Assembly (NCBI RefSeq): GCF_004361855.1
Contig: NZ_SNWQ01000011.1
Location: 1-64,000, forward strand
Length of the DNA stretch: 64,000 bases
DNA from: Kribbella caucasensis
GTDB taxonomy: Bacteria > Actinomycetota > Actinomycetes > Propionibacteriales > Kribbellaceae
Reading direction: 5' to 3'
This document shows, piece by piece, positions 32,454 through 41,642 of the stretch; within the stretch, counting starts at the first letter, position 1, and each line of letters begins with the position of its first letter. Both the position numbers and the translations under genes were made by a program. The notes beneath the pieces were generated by a model. That model saw nothing but the letters and a program-made list of their open reading frames with translations. It was not told the DNA's origin and searched no databases.

Positions 32454-33308
32454 GTGAGTCATGTGCGTGTGCCGCCGACGGTCATGGTGCTGAGTGGGGT
32501 GGTCTCGGTCCAGTTCGGCGGGGCGCTGGCGGCGAAGTTGATCGAGCGGATGGGAGCGCCCGGGACCGTCGGGCTCCGGTTGGCCCTGGCCGTGCCGATC
32601 CTGTTGCTGATCGCGCGGCCGTCGATCCGGCGGCGGAGCAAGCGGGATCTCCTCGCAGTGTTTGCCTTCGGCATCGTCCTCGGACTGATGAACCTGTCCT
32701 TCTACCTGTCCCTGGAACGGCTGCCGCTCGGCGTCGCCGTGACGATCGAGTTCATCGGGCCGCTCGGGCTGGCGGCGGCGATGTCGCGGCGCCGGCGGGA
32801 TCTGATCGCGGTCGCGGCGGCCGGCCTCGGCGTGATCCTGGTGAACGGGCACGAACTGTCCGCGGTCGACTGGCTCGGAGTCGGGTTCGCGGCGACGGCG
32901 GGTGCGCTCTGGGCCTGCTACATCCTGCTCAGCGCCGAGACCGGACGCAGGTTCGACCAGCTCGACGGGCTCGCGCTGGCGATGGTCGTCGCCACCGCGA
33001 TCACCGTGCCGCTCGGCATCGGTTCCGCTGGGAGCGAGCTCGTCCAGCCCGACGTACTGGCGATCGGCCTGACCATCGCGCTTTTGTCGTCCGTGTTGCC
33101 CTATTCGCTGGAGACCCTCGCGCTGCGGAACATGCGGCCGGCCGTGTTCGGCATCCTGATGAGTCTCGAACCGGCCGTCGGGGCGACCGCCGGCTTCCTG
33201 ATCCTGCGGCAACAACTCGACGCCATACAGCTGCTCGGTATGGCCTGCGTGGTGGGCGCCTCCATCACCATCACCCGCACCTCGCGCAGTGAGGCCCCCG
33301 ACATCTGA
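32454..33308 (+). CDS. EamA/RhtA-like exporter
   Basis: A 284-residue integral membrane protein with about ten segments in two repeats (EamA domains), as in RhtA-type amino-acid exporters. Visible signatures: FIGPLGLAAAMSRRRRD after the first repeat and LPYSLETLALRNMRPAVFGILMSLEPAVGA in the second, close to RhtA. GTG 32454 after GGGGGG is the start. It is divergent from the sulfite-oxidase-like gene. Substrate inferred as threonine/homoserine-like from family resemblance. Confidence 0.85.
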   Translation: MSHVRVPPTVMVLSGVVSVQFGGALAAKLIERMGAPGTVGLRLALAVPILLLIARPSIRRRSKRDLLAVFAFGIVLGLMNLSFYLSLERLPLGVAVTIEFIGPLGLAAAMSRRRRDLIAVAAAGLGVILVNGHELSAVDWLGVGFAATAGALWACYILLSAETGRRFDQLDGLALAMVVATAITVPLGIGSAGSELVQPDVLAIGLTIALLSSVLPYSLETLALRNMRPAVFGILMSLEPAVGATAGFLILRQQLDAIQLLGMACVVGASITITRTSRSEAPDI

Positions 33309-33392
33309 CACGCCCGCGGCTGACGGATGTCATGCCCACCTCGTGACGCGCAGCCGAGGCCTTCCCAGCCGCGCGACAGCAATCTGAGATAC

Positions 33393-34292
33393 ATGACGAC
33401 AACTACTGCGGTCACCCTCACCGGAGTGACCAAGAGGTACGGCGAAGTGCAGGCTGTGGCCGGCGTGGACCTCGCGATCCGGCCGGGCGAAGTGGTGGCG
33501 TTGCTGGGCCCGAACGGCGCCGGCAAGTCGACCACGATCGAGGTGTTGCTGGGCCTGGTGCGGCCGGATCAGGGCGACGTCCGGGTGTACGGCGACTCCC
33601 CGACGAACGCGATCGCGGCCGGCCGGGTCGGCGTGATGTTGCAGAGCGGCGGGATCATCGAGGACGCCAAGGTGGGTGAGCTCCTCGACCTCGTAGCCGG
33701 CCTCCACCAGGAGCCACTACAACCCCAAGAAGCCCTACAGCGCGCGGGAATCGCGGATCTCAAAGGCCGCAAGATGAAGGGTCTGTCGGGCGGTCAGAAG
33801 CAGCGGGTGCGGTTCGCGATGGCGATCATCCCGCAGCCGGACCTGATCGTGCTGGACGAGCCGACCACCGGGATGGACGTGGAGGCCCGGCGCGACTTCT
33901 GGGCCTCGATGCACGCCGAGACCGCACACGGCCGGACCGTGCTGTTCGCGACCCACTACCTCGAAGAGGCCGACTCGTACGCCGATCGCGTTGTGCTGAT
34001 GCGAAACGGCCGGATCGTTGCCGACGGCACCTCCGCGCAGATCAAGGCGAGCGTGTCGGGCCGGACGATCCGGGCGACCGTGCCGGGTGCGGACCTGGCT
34101 GCCTTGGCCGCGCTCCCCGGCGTACGGGATGTGGAGACGCGTGGGGACGTCGAACTGCTGCAGTGCGCGGATTCCGACGACACCCTGCGCTACCTGCTGG
34201 CCAACACCCTTGCCCACGACATCGAGGTGACTTCGGCCGACCTCGAGGACGCAGTACTGGCGATCGGCGCCGAACAGGAGACCCTGGCATGA
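33393..34292 (+). CDS. ABC exporter ATP-binding protein
   Basis: A 299-residue ATPase of the DrrA/CcmA drug-export class. Walker A is GPNGAGKST, the signature LSGGQKQR, Walker B LIVLDEPTTGMD, and the switch histidine in FATHYLEEAD. A C-terminal extension of about 80 residues with VSGRTIRATVPGADL is typical for DrrA-like proteins. ATG 33393 (MTTTTAVTLTGVTKRYG) is the start. It overlaps the permease gene by 4 nt, forming one exporter. Confidence 0.93.
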   Translation: MTTTTAVTLTGVTKRYGEVQAVAGVDLAIRPGEVVALLGPNGAGKSTTIEVLLGLVRPDQGDVRVYGDSPTNAIAAGRVGVMLQSGGIIEDAKVGELLDLVAGLHQEPLQPQEALQRAGIADLKGRKMKGLSGGQKQRVRFAMAIIPQPDLIVLDEPTTGMDVEARRDFWASMHAETAHGRTVLFATHYLEEADSYADRVVLMRNGRIVADGTSAQIKASVSGRTIRATVPGADLAALAALPGVRDVETRGDVELLQCADSDDTLRYLLANTLAHDIEVTSADLEDAVLAIGAEQETLA

Positions 34293-35023
34293 ACCTCGAC
34301 TACTTGCTCTTCGACATCAAGCGGACGCTGCGCAACCGGCGGGTGCTGATCTTCGCGGTGCTGATGCCGTTGGTTCTGTTCCTGATCTTCGGGGCCAGCC
34401 TGAAGGAGTCCGACACCGAGGCCGGGATCTCGGCGATCGCCTACGTGATGGTCAGTATGGCGATGTTCGGCTCGATGAACGCCACGATGAGCAGCGGCGG
34501 CGTGATCGCGACGGAACGCGACGGCGGCTGGAACCGGACGCTGCGGCTGACCCCGCTGAAGCCGCAGGCCTACGTGATGACGAAGGTGATCCTCTCGCTG
34601 CTGCTGGCGATCCCGCCGATGCTGGTGGTGTTCCTGGCCGGGATGATCCTCGGACATGTGCACCTCAGCGCCGGGCAGTGGATCTCGGTCGCACTGGTCT
34701 CCTGGCTCGGTGCGCTGCCGTTCGCGGGGCTGGGCCTGGTGATCGGGTACGTCGCCAAGCCGGACAGCGTGCAACCGATCACCGGTCTCACCACCATGTT
34801 GATCGCGGCCTTCGGCGGACTCTGGCTCCCGGTCGAGCAGATGCCGGCCGTGATGAAGGACGTGGCGCGCCTGACCCCGGCGTACTGGACCGGGTTGAGT
34901 TCACGGAGTGCGTTGTCGCAGAGCGGGCTGGACATGCACGCGCTGGTGGTGGTGCTGTGCTGGACCGTGGCGCTCGGCTTCATCGGACTACGCCGGTACC
35001 GCGCGGACACCGCCCGTGCGTGA
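34289..35023 (+). CDS. ABC-2 type exporter permease
   Basis: A 244-residue membrane protein with six segments (LIFAVLMPLVLFLIFGASL; YVMVSMAMFGSMNATMSSGG; and further). The motif FGGLWLPVEQMPAVM before the last segments is typical for ABC-2 permeases. ATG 34289 overlaps the ATPase stop. Sixteen bases separate it from a DesK-like kinase gene, a linkage seen often for antibiotic or lipid-sensing exporters. Confidence 0.9.
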   Translation: MNLDYLLFDIKRTLRNRRVLIFAVLMPLVLFLIFGASLKESDTEAGISAIAYVMVSMAMFGSMNATMSSGGVIATERDGGWNRTLRLTPLKPQAYVMTKVILSLLLAIPPMLVVFLAGMILGHVHLSAGQWISVALVSWLGALPFAGLGLVIGYVAKPDSVQPITGLTTMLIAAFGGLWLPVEQMPAVMKDVARLTPAYWTGLSSRSALSQSGLDMHALVVVLCWTVALGFIGLRRYRADTARA

Positions 35024-35038
35024 GAACGACCGGCTAGC

Positions 35039-36181
35039 GTGACAACTGTGAAGAGCTCGCCGACCCTACTGGACGCGCTGGCCGAACGGGGCCAGACCAG
35101 ACCGCGTCCGTGGGGTTGGCTTGCTGCCGGGATCTGGTTGTTCTACCTGGCCCAACCCCTGCAGCAGATGGTCAAGCACAGTCACAGTGTGGAGCGCGTG
35201 GTCGGCATCGGCGCGCTGTTGCTGTTCGCGCTCTGCTATCTCAGTTTCTTCGTCTGGATCCGTCAGGTCGGGCTGAAGGCGGGCCAGTTGCCGGTGTTGC
35301 AGCGGCTCGCCTACCTGGGCGTCATGCTGATCCTGACCCTGGCGATGGTTCCGGCGGCCGGCCAGACCGCGCTGACCGCGCTCGTCTACATCACCGCCGT
35401 CGGCATGATGGCGCTCCAGTTGCCGGTCGCGGTCGCCGTCACCCTGGTCCTGCTGGGCGGTGCCGAACTGGCGATGCGGCTGGTGCCGGGCTGGACCGAG
35501 GACAGCAGCTACGGGTTCGCGATCTTCCTCGGCGCGCTGGCCGTGTTCGGGATGCAGCGGGCGATCCAGCGCAGTGTCGAGCTGGCCGTCGCCCGGGAGG
35601 ACTTCGCCGAGCTGGCCGTGCAGGAGGAGCGGAACCGGTTCGCCCGCGATCTGCACGACATCCTCGGCCACTCGCTGACCGTGATCACCGTGAAGGCCGA
35701 GCTGGCGCAGCGGTTGATCGCGGCCAACCCGGATCGCGCCGCCTCCGAGGTGGCAGACGTGGAGCAGCTCGCGCGGTCGGCGCTGGCCGACGTACGGGCC
35801 GCGGTCGCCGGGTACCGCGAGCTGAGCCTGGCAGGGGAGTTGGTCGCGGCGCACGCGGCGTTGCAGGCGGCCGACATCAGGGCCGAGCTGCCGAATACCG
35901 TCGACGAGGTGCCGGAGGAGTACCGCGAATTGTTCGCCTGGGTGGTCCGTGAGGGTGTGACGAATGTGATCCGGCATTCGGGCGCGAAGAAGTGCACGAT
36001 CCGGCTGAACGCGGACCAGATCGAGGTGCTCGACGACGGGAAGGGCCCGGGACCGGGCGGCGGCGCCTCCGGGCACGGCCTGATCGGGCTCCGCGAACGT
36101 GCCGACCAGGCCGGCGCGAGCCTGTCGGTCGGCAAGTCGCCCGATGACGGATTCCGGCTGGCTGTCAGGGTGGTTCCGTGA
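35039..36181 (+). CDS. Sensor histidine kinase, DesK-like
   Basis: A 380-residue membrane kinase with about five segments in residues 27-172, then H206 in RFARDLHDILGHSLTVI (HisKA_3), and an ATPase domain (REGVTNVIRHSGAKKC as N-box, DDGKGPGPGG, GLIGLRERADQAGA). It follows the exporter genes by 16 nt and overlaps its response regulator by 4 nt. It probably senses membrane state or a drug and controls the exporter, by analogy with DesKR and YvfTU systems. Start GTG 35039; GTG 35048 is an alternative. Confidence 0.9.
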   Translation: MTTVKSSPTLLDALAERGQTRPRPWGWLAAGIWLFYLAQPLQQMVKHSHSVERVVGIGALLLFALCYLSFFVWIRQVGLKAGQLPVLQRLAYLGVMLILTLAMVPAAGQTALTALVYITAVGMMALQLPVAVAVTLVLLGGAELAMRLVPGWTEDSSYGFAIFLGALAVFGMQRAIQRSVELAVAREDFAELAVQEERNRFARDLHDILGHSLTVITVKAELAQRLIAANPDRAASEVADVEQLARSALADVRAAVAGYRELSLAGELVAAHAALQAADIRAELPNTVDEVPEEYRELFAWVVREGVTNVIRHSGAKKCTIRLNADQIEVLDDGKGPGPGGGASGHGLIGLRERADQAGASLSVGKSPDDGFRLAVRVVP

Positions 36182-36786
36182 GTATCCGACTGCTGATCGC
36201 GGACGACCAGGCCCTGGTCCGGGGCGCCCTGGCCGCGCTGCTCGACCTCGAACCCGACCTCGAGGTGGTCGCCGAGGTCGGCCGTGGTGACGAGGTCGTC
36301 GAGTCAGCCCGTACGACGAAACCCGACGTGGCCCTGCTCGACGTGGAGATGCCCGGGCTGGATGGGATCGAGGCGGCCGCCGCGCTGCGAGCCGCCGTGC
36401 CGGGGGTTCGGGCGTTGATCGTTACGACTTTCGGGCGGCCCGGGTATCTGCGGCGGGCGATGGAGGCGGGGGCGGCCGGGTTCGTGGTGAAGGACACGCC
36501 TGCCGCGCAACTGGCAGATGCGGTCCGCCGGGTGCATCAGGGGCTGCGAGTGGTCGACCCGTCGCTGGCCGCCGAGACGCTGGTCGCGGGTACGAGCCCG
36601 TTGACCGCCCGGGAGTCCGACGTACTGCGGTCCGCGCGCGAAGGTGGGACGGTCGCGGACATCGCTCGCGAGCTCCACCTGTCCGAGGGGACCGTCCGCA
36701 ACCACCTGTCTGCGGCGATCGGCAAAACCGGAGCTCGGACGAGGGCCGAAGCGGCCCGAATCGCCGTCGACAGCGGCTGGCTCTAG
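36178..36786 (+). CDS. NarL/LuxR-family response regulator, DesR-like
   Basis: A 202-residue regulator. Receiver domain: acidic pair D9/D10, phospho-acceptor D55 in VALLDVEMPG, Thr and Lys switch residues in LIVTTFGRPG and FVVKDTP. A LuxR HTH closes the protein (LTARESDVLRSAREGGTVADIARELHLSEGTVRNHLSAAI). It is coupled to the upstream kinase. Its TAG stop lies in a CTAG shared with the convergent TetR gene, so the two coding regions overlap by 4 nt tail to tail. Confidence 0.92.
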   Translation: MSIRLLIADDQALVRGALAALLDLEPDLEVVAEVGRGDEVVESARTTKPDVALLDVEMPGLDGIEAAAALRAAVPGVRALIVTTFGRPGYLRRAMEAGAAGFVVKDTPAAQLADAVRRVHQGLRVVDPSLAAETLVAGTSPLTARESDVLRSAREGGTVADIARELHLSEGTVRNHLSAAIGKTGARTRAEAARIAVDSGWL

Positions 36787-37415
36787 CTCTTTCGCAGCGT
36801 TTCGAGGCCCTGCCAGAGGAGGTCTTGGAGGGTGCGGGCGACCTTTTCGGGGGACGGAGAGTTGTTGTTCTTGGTGCGCCAGATCGCGAGTCGCTCGGTG
36901 GCGCCGGAGATGGTCCAGGCGATGATCTGGACCTCCTCCTCGTCGGTGTCGCGGCCGGCCGGCAGGTTGAGCCGGACCATCATGGCGATCAGTTCGACGA
37001 AATCGGCGCGGACCTCGTCAGCCGCCTGCACCGCGGGACCGGTGGTCAGCATGCCCTCGTCGACGATCACCGACCAGGCTCGCGGGTGCTCGTCGAGGAA
37101 GCGGAACCAGGTGACCAGCCCGGCGTACATCGCCTGCTCGGCGTCCGGGGCGGCCAGCACCTCCTTGGAGACGGCTTCGAGGAGGTGGGCGCGGAGGCGG
37201 GACAGGCAGGCGAGGAACAGGCCGTCCTTCGAGCCGTAGTACTGGTAGATCAGCGGTTTCGAGACACCGACGTAGGCGGCGATCTCGTCCATCGAGGTGC
37301 CCTGGTAGCCGCGCTCGCCGAAGATCCGCTCGGCCGCGTCGAGGATCTCCCGCTCCCGCGCCGCCCGATCCCGTCGCCGCTTGGCCGGTACTGCGTTGTC
37401 CGTGGTCGACGTCAC
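36783..37415 (-). CDS. TetR-family repressor
   Basis: A 210-residue repressor. HTH: AAREREILDAAERIFGERGY, then TSMDEIAAYVGVSKPLIYQYYGSKDGLF. The ligand domain is all-helical and contains WFRFLDEHPRAWSVIVDEG. It is divergent from a Baeyer-Villiger-type monooxygenase with a double palindrome between them, so it probably represses that gene and itself. Ligand unknown, probably the ketone substrate or a related hydrophobic compound. Confidence 0.93.
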   Translation of the reverse strand: MTSTTDNAVPAKRRRDRAAREREILDAAERIFGERGYQGTSMDEIAAYVGVSKPLIYQYYGSKDGLFLACLSRLRAHLLEAVSKEVLAAPDAEQAMYAGLVTWFRFLDEHPRAWSVIVDEGMLTTGPAVQAADEVRADFVELIAMMVRLNLPAGRDTDEEEVQIIAWTISGATERLAIWRTKNNNSPSPEKVARTLQDLLWQGLETLRKS

Positions 37416-37426
37416 TTGCGCAGTCT

Positions 37427-37459
37427 AACTGACTCCGAGTAACTTACTCCGAGTAAGTT
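37427..37459. promoter_or_regulatory. Overlapping double TetR operator
   Basis: Site A (37441-37459) is AACTTACTC-C-GAGTAAGTT, a perfect 9-bp inverted repeat around one base. Site B (37427-37445) is AACTGACTC-C-GAGTAACTT, 7 of 9 pairs. They are shifted by 14 bp and share AACTT. They lie between the TetR start (37415) and the monooxygenase start (37487). Confidence 0.85.
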
Positions 37460-37486
37460 CTTCCGTTGCTCCCTCTGGAGGTTCTG

Positions 37487-38944
37487 ATGACGGCTGAGCG
37501 GCAGCACTACCGGATCGTGGTGATCGGCACCGGGTTCGCCGGCATCGGGATGGCGGTCCGGCTGAAGCAAGCCGGGTACCACGACTTCGTAGTACTCGAG
37601 CGGGCCGGTGACGTCGGTGGGACTTGGCGCGACAACACGTATCCGGGTTGCCGGTGTGACGTCCCCTCGCACCTGTACTCGTTCTCGTTCGCGCCGAACC
37701 CGGAGTGGTCGAGCACGTTCTCCCCGCAGCCCGAGATCGAGGACTACCTGCACCAGGTGACCAACGGGTTCCGGGTCCGTCCGCACATCCGGTTCGGCCG
37801 CGCCGTCGAGTCCGCGCACTGGCAGGAGGATCACTGGCGGATCCACACCAGCCAAGGCGACTTCACCGCCGATTTGCTGCTCTCCGGGATGGGGCCGCTG
37901 GCCGAGCCGTCGTACCCGAAACTGCCGGGGATCGAGTCCTTCGAGGGCGATGTCTTCCACTCCGCGCAGTGGAACCACGACCTGGACCTGAGTGGCCGCA
38001 AGGTCGCCGTGATCGGGACCGGCGCGTCCGCGATCCAGTTCGTGCCGGCGATCCAGCCAGAGGTCGAGGAACTGCATCTCTTCCAGCGCACGCCGCCTTG
38101 GGTGATGCCGCGGCCGGACCGGAAGATCACCGGTTTCGAGAAGGCCGTCTTCCGCCGGTTTCCGCTTACGCAGAAGGCGGTCCGGGCCGGGATCTACTGG
38201 GGTCGCGAGTCGATGGTGCTCGGGTTCGCCAAGCTGCCCGCGCTGATGAAGCAGTTCCAGAAGATCGCCGAGAATCACCTCGCGCAGCAGATCCGCGATC
38301 CCGAGCTGCGGGCCCGGCTGACGCCCGACTTCACCCTCGGCTGCAAGCGGGTGCTGATCTCCGACGACTACTATCCGGCGATCGCGCAGCCGAACGTCGA
38401 GGTCGTCGGCGACGGCATCGCCGAGGTGACGCCGAACGGCATCGTCACCGACGACGGCGTGAAGCACGAGGTCGACACGATCATCTACGGCACCGGATTC
38501 CGCGTGACCGACCTGCCGGTGATGGACATGCTGTACGGCCGTGACGGGCAGACCCTGCGCGAGGCCTGGTCGGACGGGATGCAGGCCCACCTCGGGACGG
38601 CGATCGCCGGCTTCCCGAACTTCTTCCTGCTGATCGGTCCGAACACGGGCCTCGGGCACAGCTCGATGGTGTTCATGATCGAGTCGCAGATCGCCTACAT
38701 CCTGGACGCGGTGAAGACGATGGACGCGCGCGGCCTGCGCGAGGTCGAGGTCCGGCCCGAGGTGCAGCGTGAGTTCGTCGACCGGGTCCGCTCGTCGATG
38801 CGCAACACGATCTGGACCCGCGGTGGATGCACGAGCTGGTACCTCGATTCGGAGGGCCGCAACACCACGATCTGGCCGTCCTTCACCTTCCGGTTCCGCC
38901 GGCTGACCCGGCGCTTCGACCCGGCGGAGTACCGGACGCGGTGA
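37487..38944 (+). CDS. Flavin monooxygenase, Baeyer-Villiger type
   Basis: A 485-residue FAD/NADPH enzyme. First Rossmann motif GTGFAG (14-19), the Baeyer-Villiger fingerprint F-x-G-x-x-x-H-x-x-x-W (F152, G154, H158, W162) followed by N instead of P, and second Rossmann GTGASA (177-182). A late GFPNFFLLIGPNTGLGHSS matches the family. ATG 37487 follows GGAGG. It would insert oxygen next to a ketone or aldehyde. Divergent TetR gene and operator suggest substrate induction. Confidence 0.92.
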   Translation: MTAERQHYRIVVIGTGFAGIGMAVRLKQAGYHDFVVLERAGDVGGTWRDNTYPGCRCDVPSHLYSFSFAPNPEWSSTFSPQPEIEDYLHQVTNGFRVRPHIRFGRAVESAHWQEDHWRIHTSQGDFTADLLLSGMGPLAEPSYPKLPGIESFEGDVFHSAQWNHDLDLSGRKVAVIGTGASAIQFVPAIQPEVEELHLFQRTPPWVMPRPDRKITGFEKAVFRRFPLTQKAVRAGIYWGRESMVLGFAKLPALMKQFQKIAENHLAQQIRDPELRARLTPDFTLGCKRVLISDDYYPAIAQPNVEVVGDGIAEVTPNGIVTDDGVKHEVDTIIYGTGFRVTDLPVMDMLYGRDGQTLREAWSDGMQAHLGTAIAGFPNFFLLIGPNTGLGHSSMVFMIESQIAYILDAVKTMDARGLREVEVRPEVQREFVDRVRSSMRNTIWTRGGCTSWYLDSEGRNTTIWPSFTFRFRRLTRRFDPAEYRTR

Positions 38945-39013
38945 CTCTCGCTATGTGACATCGATCGTGTTACATTCGATCGGTCAGATAGCTGAGCGAA
39001 GGGGCGCGGGCGG

Positions 39014-40315
39014 ATGATCGCGTTGCACGGCATCGGTGGCCGGGGCGATTTGCCGGTGCCGCTGTGGCTGGCGATCTACTCGGCGGCAGCCGCGGTCGCG
39101 GTGTCCTTCTTCGCACTGGCGGCCTTTTGGGCGAGGCCGAAGTTCTCGCGCGCAAGTTGTGCGCCGTTGCGCGGGTTGAGACGGGTCGTCGACGGTGCGG
39201 CGACTCGGTGGTTGCTCAAGGCTGTCGGGTTGGTCTGTTGGGCGTTGCTGCTCGGGGCGGCATGGTTCGGGAGCAGTTCGCCCGCGGTGAACCCGGCACC
39301 GACCTGGCTCTACGTCTGGATCTGGGTCGGCATCATCCCGCTGTCGCTGCTCTTGGGCCCGGTCTGGCGGCTCGCGAACCCGCTCCGGACGCTGGCCGGT
39401 CTCATCCCACGCAAGTCCTATCGCCCCCTGCCCAGCAACCTGGCGTACTGGCCGGCCGTCGCGGGACTGCTCGGCTTCCTCTGGCTCGAGCTCACCTACC
39501 CCGACGGCTCCGATCCACTGGTCGTCGCCGCCTTCGTGACCGTGTACTCCGTCGTGAACGTTGCCGCCGGCATCGTCTTCGGGCCTCGATGGTTCGGGAC
39601 CGGGGACAGCTTCGAGGTGTACGCCGAAACCCTCGCCCGGCTGAGCATCTTCGGACGCGTCGACGGTCAACTGGTACTGCGCAACCCCCTGGCCGGGCTG
39701 GCCTCGATGCCACAGGAACCCGGGTTGGTCGGCCTGCTCTGCCTGCTGCTCGGATCGACCGCCTTCGACGGGCTCTCCCGGTGGTCGGTCTGGACCAGCC
39801 GGACCGGTCAGCTCGACGAGGGCGCACACATCGTCGTCTACACGGTCGGGCTGCTCGTGGCGGTCGCCGTGGTGTCGGTGTTGTTCGTGGTCGCGGCTGG
39901 GGCGACCGGGTCGGCTCGCGTACGGCCGGGTGCGGTCGGGCGAGCCGAGCTGTCGGGGTTGTTCGCGCATTCGCTGGTGCCGATCGCGATCGGGTACGCG
40001 GTGGCGCACTACTTCTCGTTCGCGATGTTCCAGGGCCAGGAAGGGTTGCTGCTGGCAACGGATCCGTTCGGCCGCGGCTGGGATCTGCTCGGCACCGGTG
40101 GAACGCGGGTGGACTACGCGTTCCTGGGGACCGGCCTGATCGCCACCGTCCAGATCGGCGCGATCGTGCTCGGACACGTACTCGGGGTAGTGTCCGCGCA
40201 CGATCGCGCCACCGAACTCTTCAGACGCCGCCACCTCCGCCAGGCGCAGTACCCGATGCTGGCGGCGATGGTCGCCTTCACCGCCGGCGGGATCGCGCTG
40301 GTGACAGCCTCATGA
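39014..40315 (+). CDS. Large integral membrane protein, 'fenitrothion hydrolase'-like
   Basis: A 433-residue protein with about ten hydrophobic segments. The start MIALHGIGGRGDLPVPLWLAIY and WARPKFSRASCAPL resemble actinobacterial proteins that databases label fenitrothion hydrolase, although the label comes from a chance organophosphate activity and the true role is unknown. Start ATG 39014 follows a GGGCGG-type site. It overlaps the next small membrane protein by 4 nt, and both may form a membrane unit. Confidence 0.7.
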   Translation: MIALHGIGGRGDLPVPLWLAIYSAAAAVAVSFFALAAFWARPKFSRASCAPLRGLRRVVDGAATRWLLKAVGLVCWALLLGAAWFGSSSPAVNPAPTWLYVWIWVGIIPLSLLLGPVWRLANPLRTLAGLIPRKSYRPLPSNLAYWPAVAGLLGFLWLELTYPDGSDPLVVAAFVTVYSVVNVAAGIVFGPRWFGTGDSFEVYAETLARLSIFGRVDGQLVLRNPLAGLASMPQEPGLVGLLCLLLGSTAFDGLSRWSVWTSRTGQLDEGAHIVVYTVGLLVAVAVVSVLFVVAAGATGSARVRPGAVGRAELSGLFAHSLVPIAIGYAVAHYFSFAMFQGQEGLLLATDPFGRGWDLLGTGGTRVDYAFLGTGLIATVQIGAIVLGHVLGVVSAHDRATELFRRRHLRQAQYPMLAAMVAFTAGGIALVTAS

Positions 40316-40512
40316 TCGTCTTGCACATGGGCGGGATCCCCGAGCTGGCGATGTTCCTCGGGCCGATCCTGCTGATCGTCGCCTTCATCCGCATCGCCCG
40401 CCGCAACGACGCCGCCCTACCGGACGAGGACGACTGGGACGCCGACCTGGGAGACCTGCCGGACGTCAGCGCGGAATCGGAGCCGGTTCGATCTGGACGT
40501 CGCCGAGCATGA
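40312..40512 (+). CDS. Small single-pass membrane protein
   Basis: A 66-residue protein: one hydrophobic segment (MGGIPELAMFLGPILLIVAFIRI by pattern, residues 6-27) then a strongly acidic tail (DEDDWDADLGDLPD). ATG 40312 overlaps the stop of the upstream membrane protein. Its last 47 bases overlap the convergent aldo/keto reductase gene, an unusually long tail-to-tail overlap. Function unknown. Confidence 0.65.
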   Translation: MIVLHMGGIPELAMFLGPILLIVAFIRIARRNDAALPDEDDWDADLGDLPDVSAESEPVRSGRRRA

Positions 40513-41539
40513 CGCTGCGGGGCATCGGGCGGCTCAGGAAGTCGTGCGGGAAGCCCAGTTCGACCTTGCTGATCTCCTCCAGCTCGGTCACGTCCTGGTC
40601 GCTGAACTGCACCTCGAGCGCGCCCAGATTGTCCTCCAGCTGAGCGAGCGTCCGGACGCCGAGGATGGGTGATGTCACCGCCTGGTTCCGCAGCGTCCAG
40701 GCGAGCGCCACCTGGGACGGCGTACGGTCGTTGCGCGCGGCAACCGCCTTCACGACGTCGGCGATCGCCAGCGACCGCTCGGTCAGCGAGTTGTTGGCCG
40801 CGGCAACGTTCTTCCGGGAACCGGCCGCGGATGCGCTGCCGCCGCCGTGGTCCAGGTCCGCCGCGGTGTACTTGCCGGCCAGGACGCCCGACGCGAGCGG
40901 CGACCACGGCAGTACGCCGAGGCCCATTTCGCGCGCCATCGGGATCAGGTCCCGCTCGACGGTCCGCTCGACCAGGCTGTACTCGATCTGCAGCGCGATC
41001 AACGGTGACCAGCCGCGCAACTCGGCGATCGCCTGCATCCGGGACACCTGCCAGGCGGGCATGTCCGAGATCCCGACGTACAGCACCTTGCCGGCCGAGA
41101 CCAGGTCGTCCATCGACCGGAGGATCTCCTCGACCGGTGTGGTGAAGTCCCAGGCGTGCAGGTACAGCAGGTCGATGTAGTCGGTCTGCAACCGGCGCAG
41201 GCTGTCCTCGACCGAGCGGACCATGCTCTTGCGGTGGTTGCCCCCTGCGTTCGGGTCGTTCGGCCGGCTGGTCGCCGTGTACTTCGTCGCGATCACCAGT
41301 TCGTCGCGCCGGTCACGCGCGAACTGGCCGACGAACTCCTCGGACGTGCCGCCGGTGTACTGGTTGGCCGTGTCGATGAAGTTGCCGCCGCGATCGACGT
41401 ACAGGTCGAAGATGCGCGCGGCCTCGTCCTTGTCCGCACCCCAGCCCCAGTCGGGGCCGAACGTCATCGTCCCGAGCGACAACGGCGAAACCCGCAGCCC
41501 GGACCGCCCGAGCAGGCGGTAACTGTCAAGTGAAGTCAC
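40466..41539 (-). CDS. Aldo/keto reductase
   Basis: A 357-residue NADPH-dependent reductase of the YajO/Tas-like branch. Tetrad: D56 and Y61 (FIDTANQYTGG), K86 (VIATKYT), H128 (LLYLHAW). Cofactor segment near the end: SPILGVRTLAQLEDNLGAL. The start used is GTG 41539, as AAGGAG sits 8 nt before it; the frame reaches 41578 without RBS. Monocistronic, convergent with a membrane protein gene. Substrate unknown. Confidence 0.9.
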   Translation of the reverse strand: MTSLDSYRLLGRSGLRVSPLSLGTMTFGPDWGWGADKDEAARIFDLYVDRGGNFIDTANQYTGGTSEEFVGQFARDRRDELVIATKYTATSRPNDPNAGGNHRKSMVRSVEDSLRRLQTDYIDLLYLHAWDFTTPVEEILRSMDDLVSAGKVLYVGISDMPAWQVSRMQAIAELRGWSPLIALQIEYSLVERTVERDLIPMAREMGLGVLPWSPLASGVLAGKYTAADLDHGGGSASAAGSRKNVAAANNSLTERSLAIADVVKAVAARNDRTPSQVALAWTLRNQAVTSPILGVRTLAQLEDNLGALEVQFSDQDVTELEEISKVELGFPHDFLSRPMPRSVMLGDVQIEPAPIPR

Positions 41540-41642
41540 TGAGAATCTCCTTGTCTCGTTCACTCTCAGCTTCCGCACCCGACAGCCACCGCAAAAGGGA
41601 CACCTCTTCCTGGGACTGGCCCTCCTACCTTCGAGCGACCGT

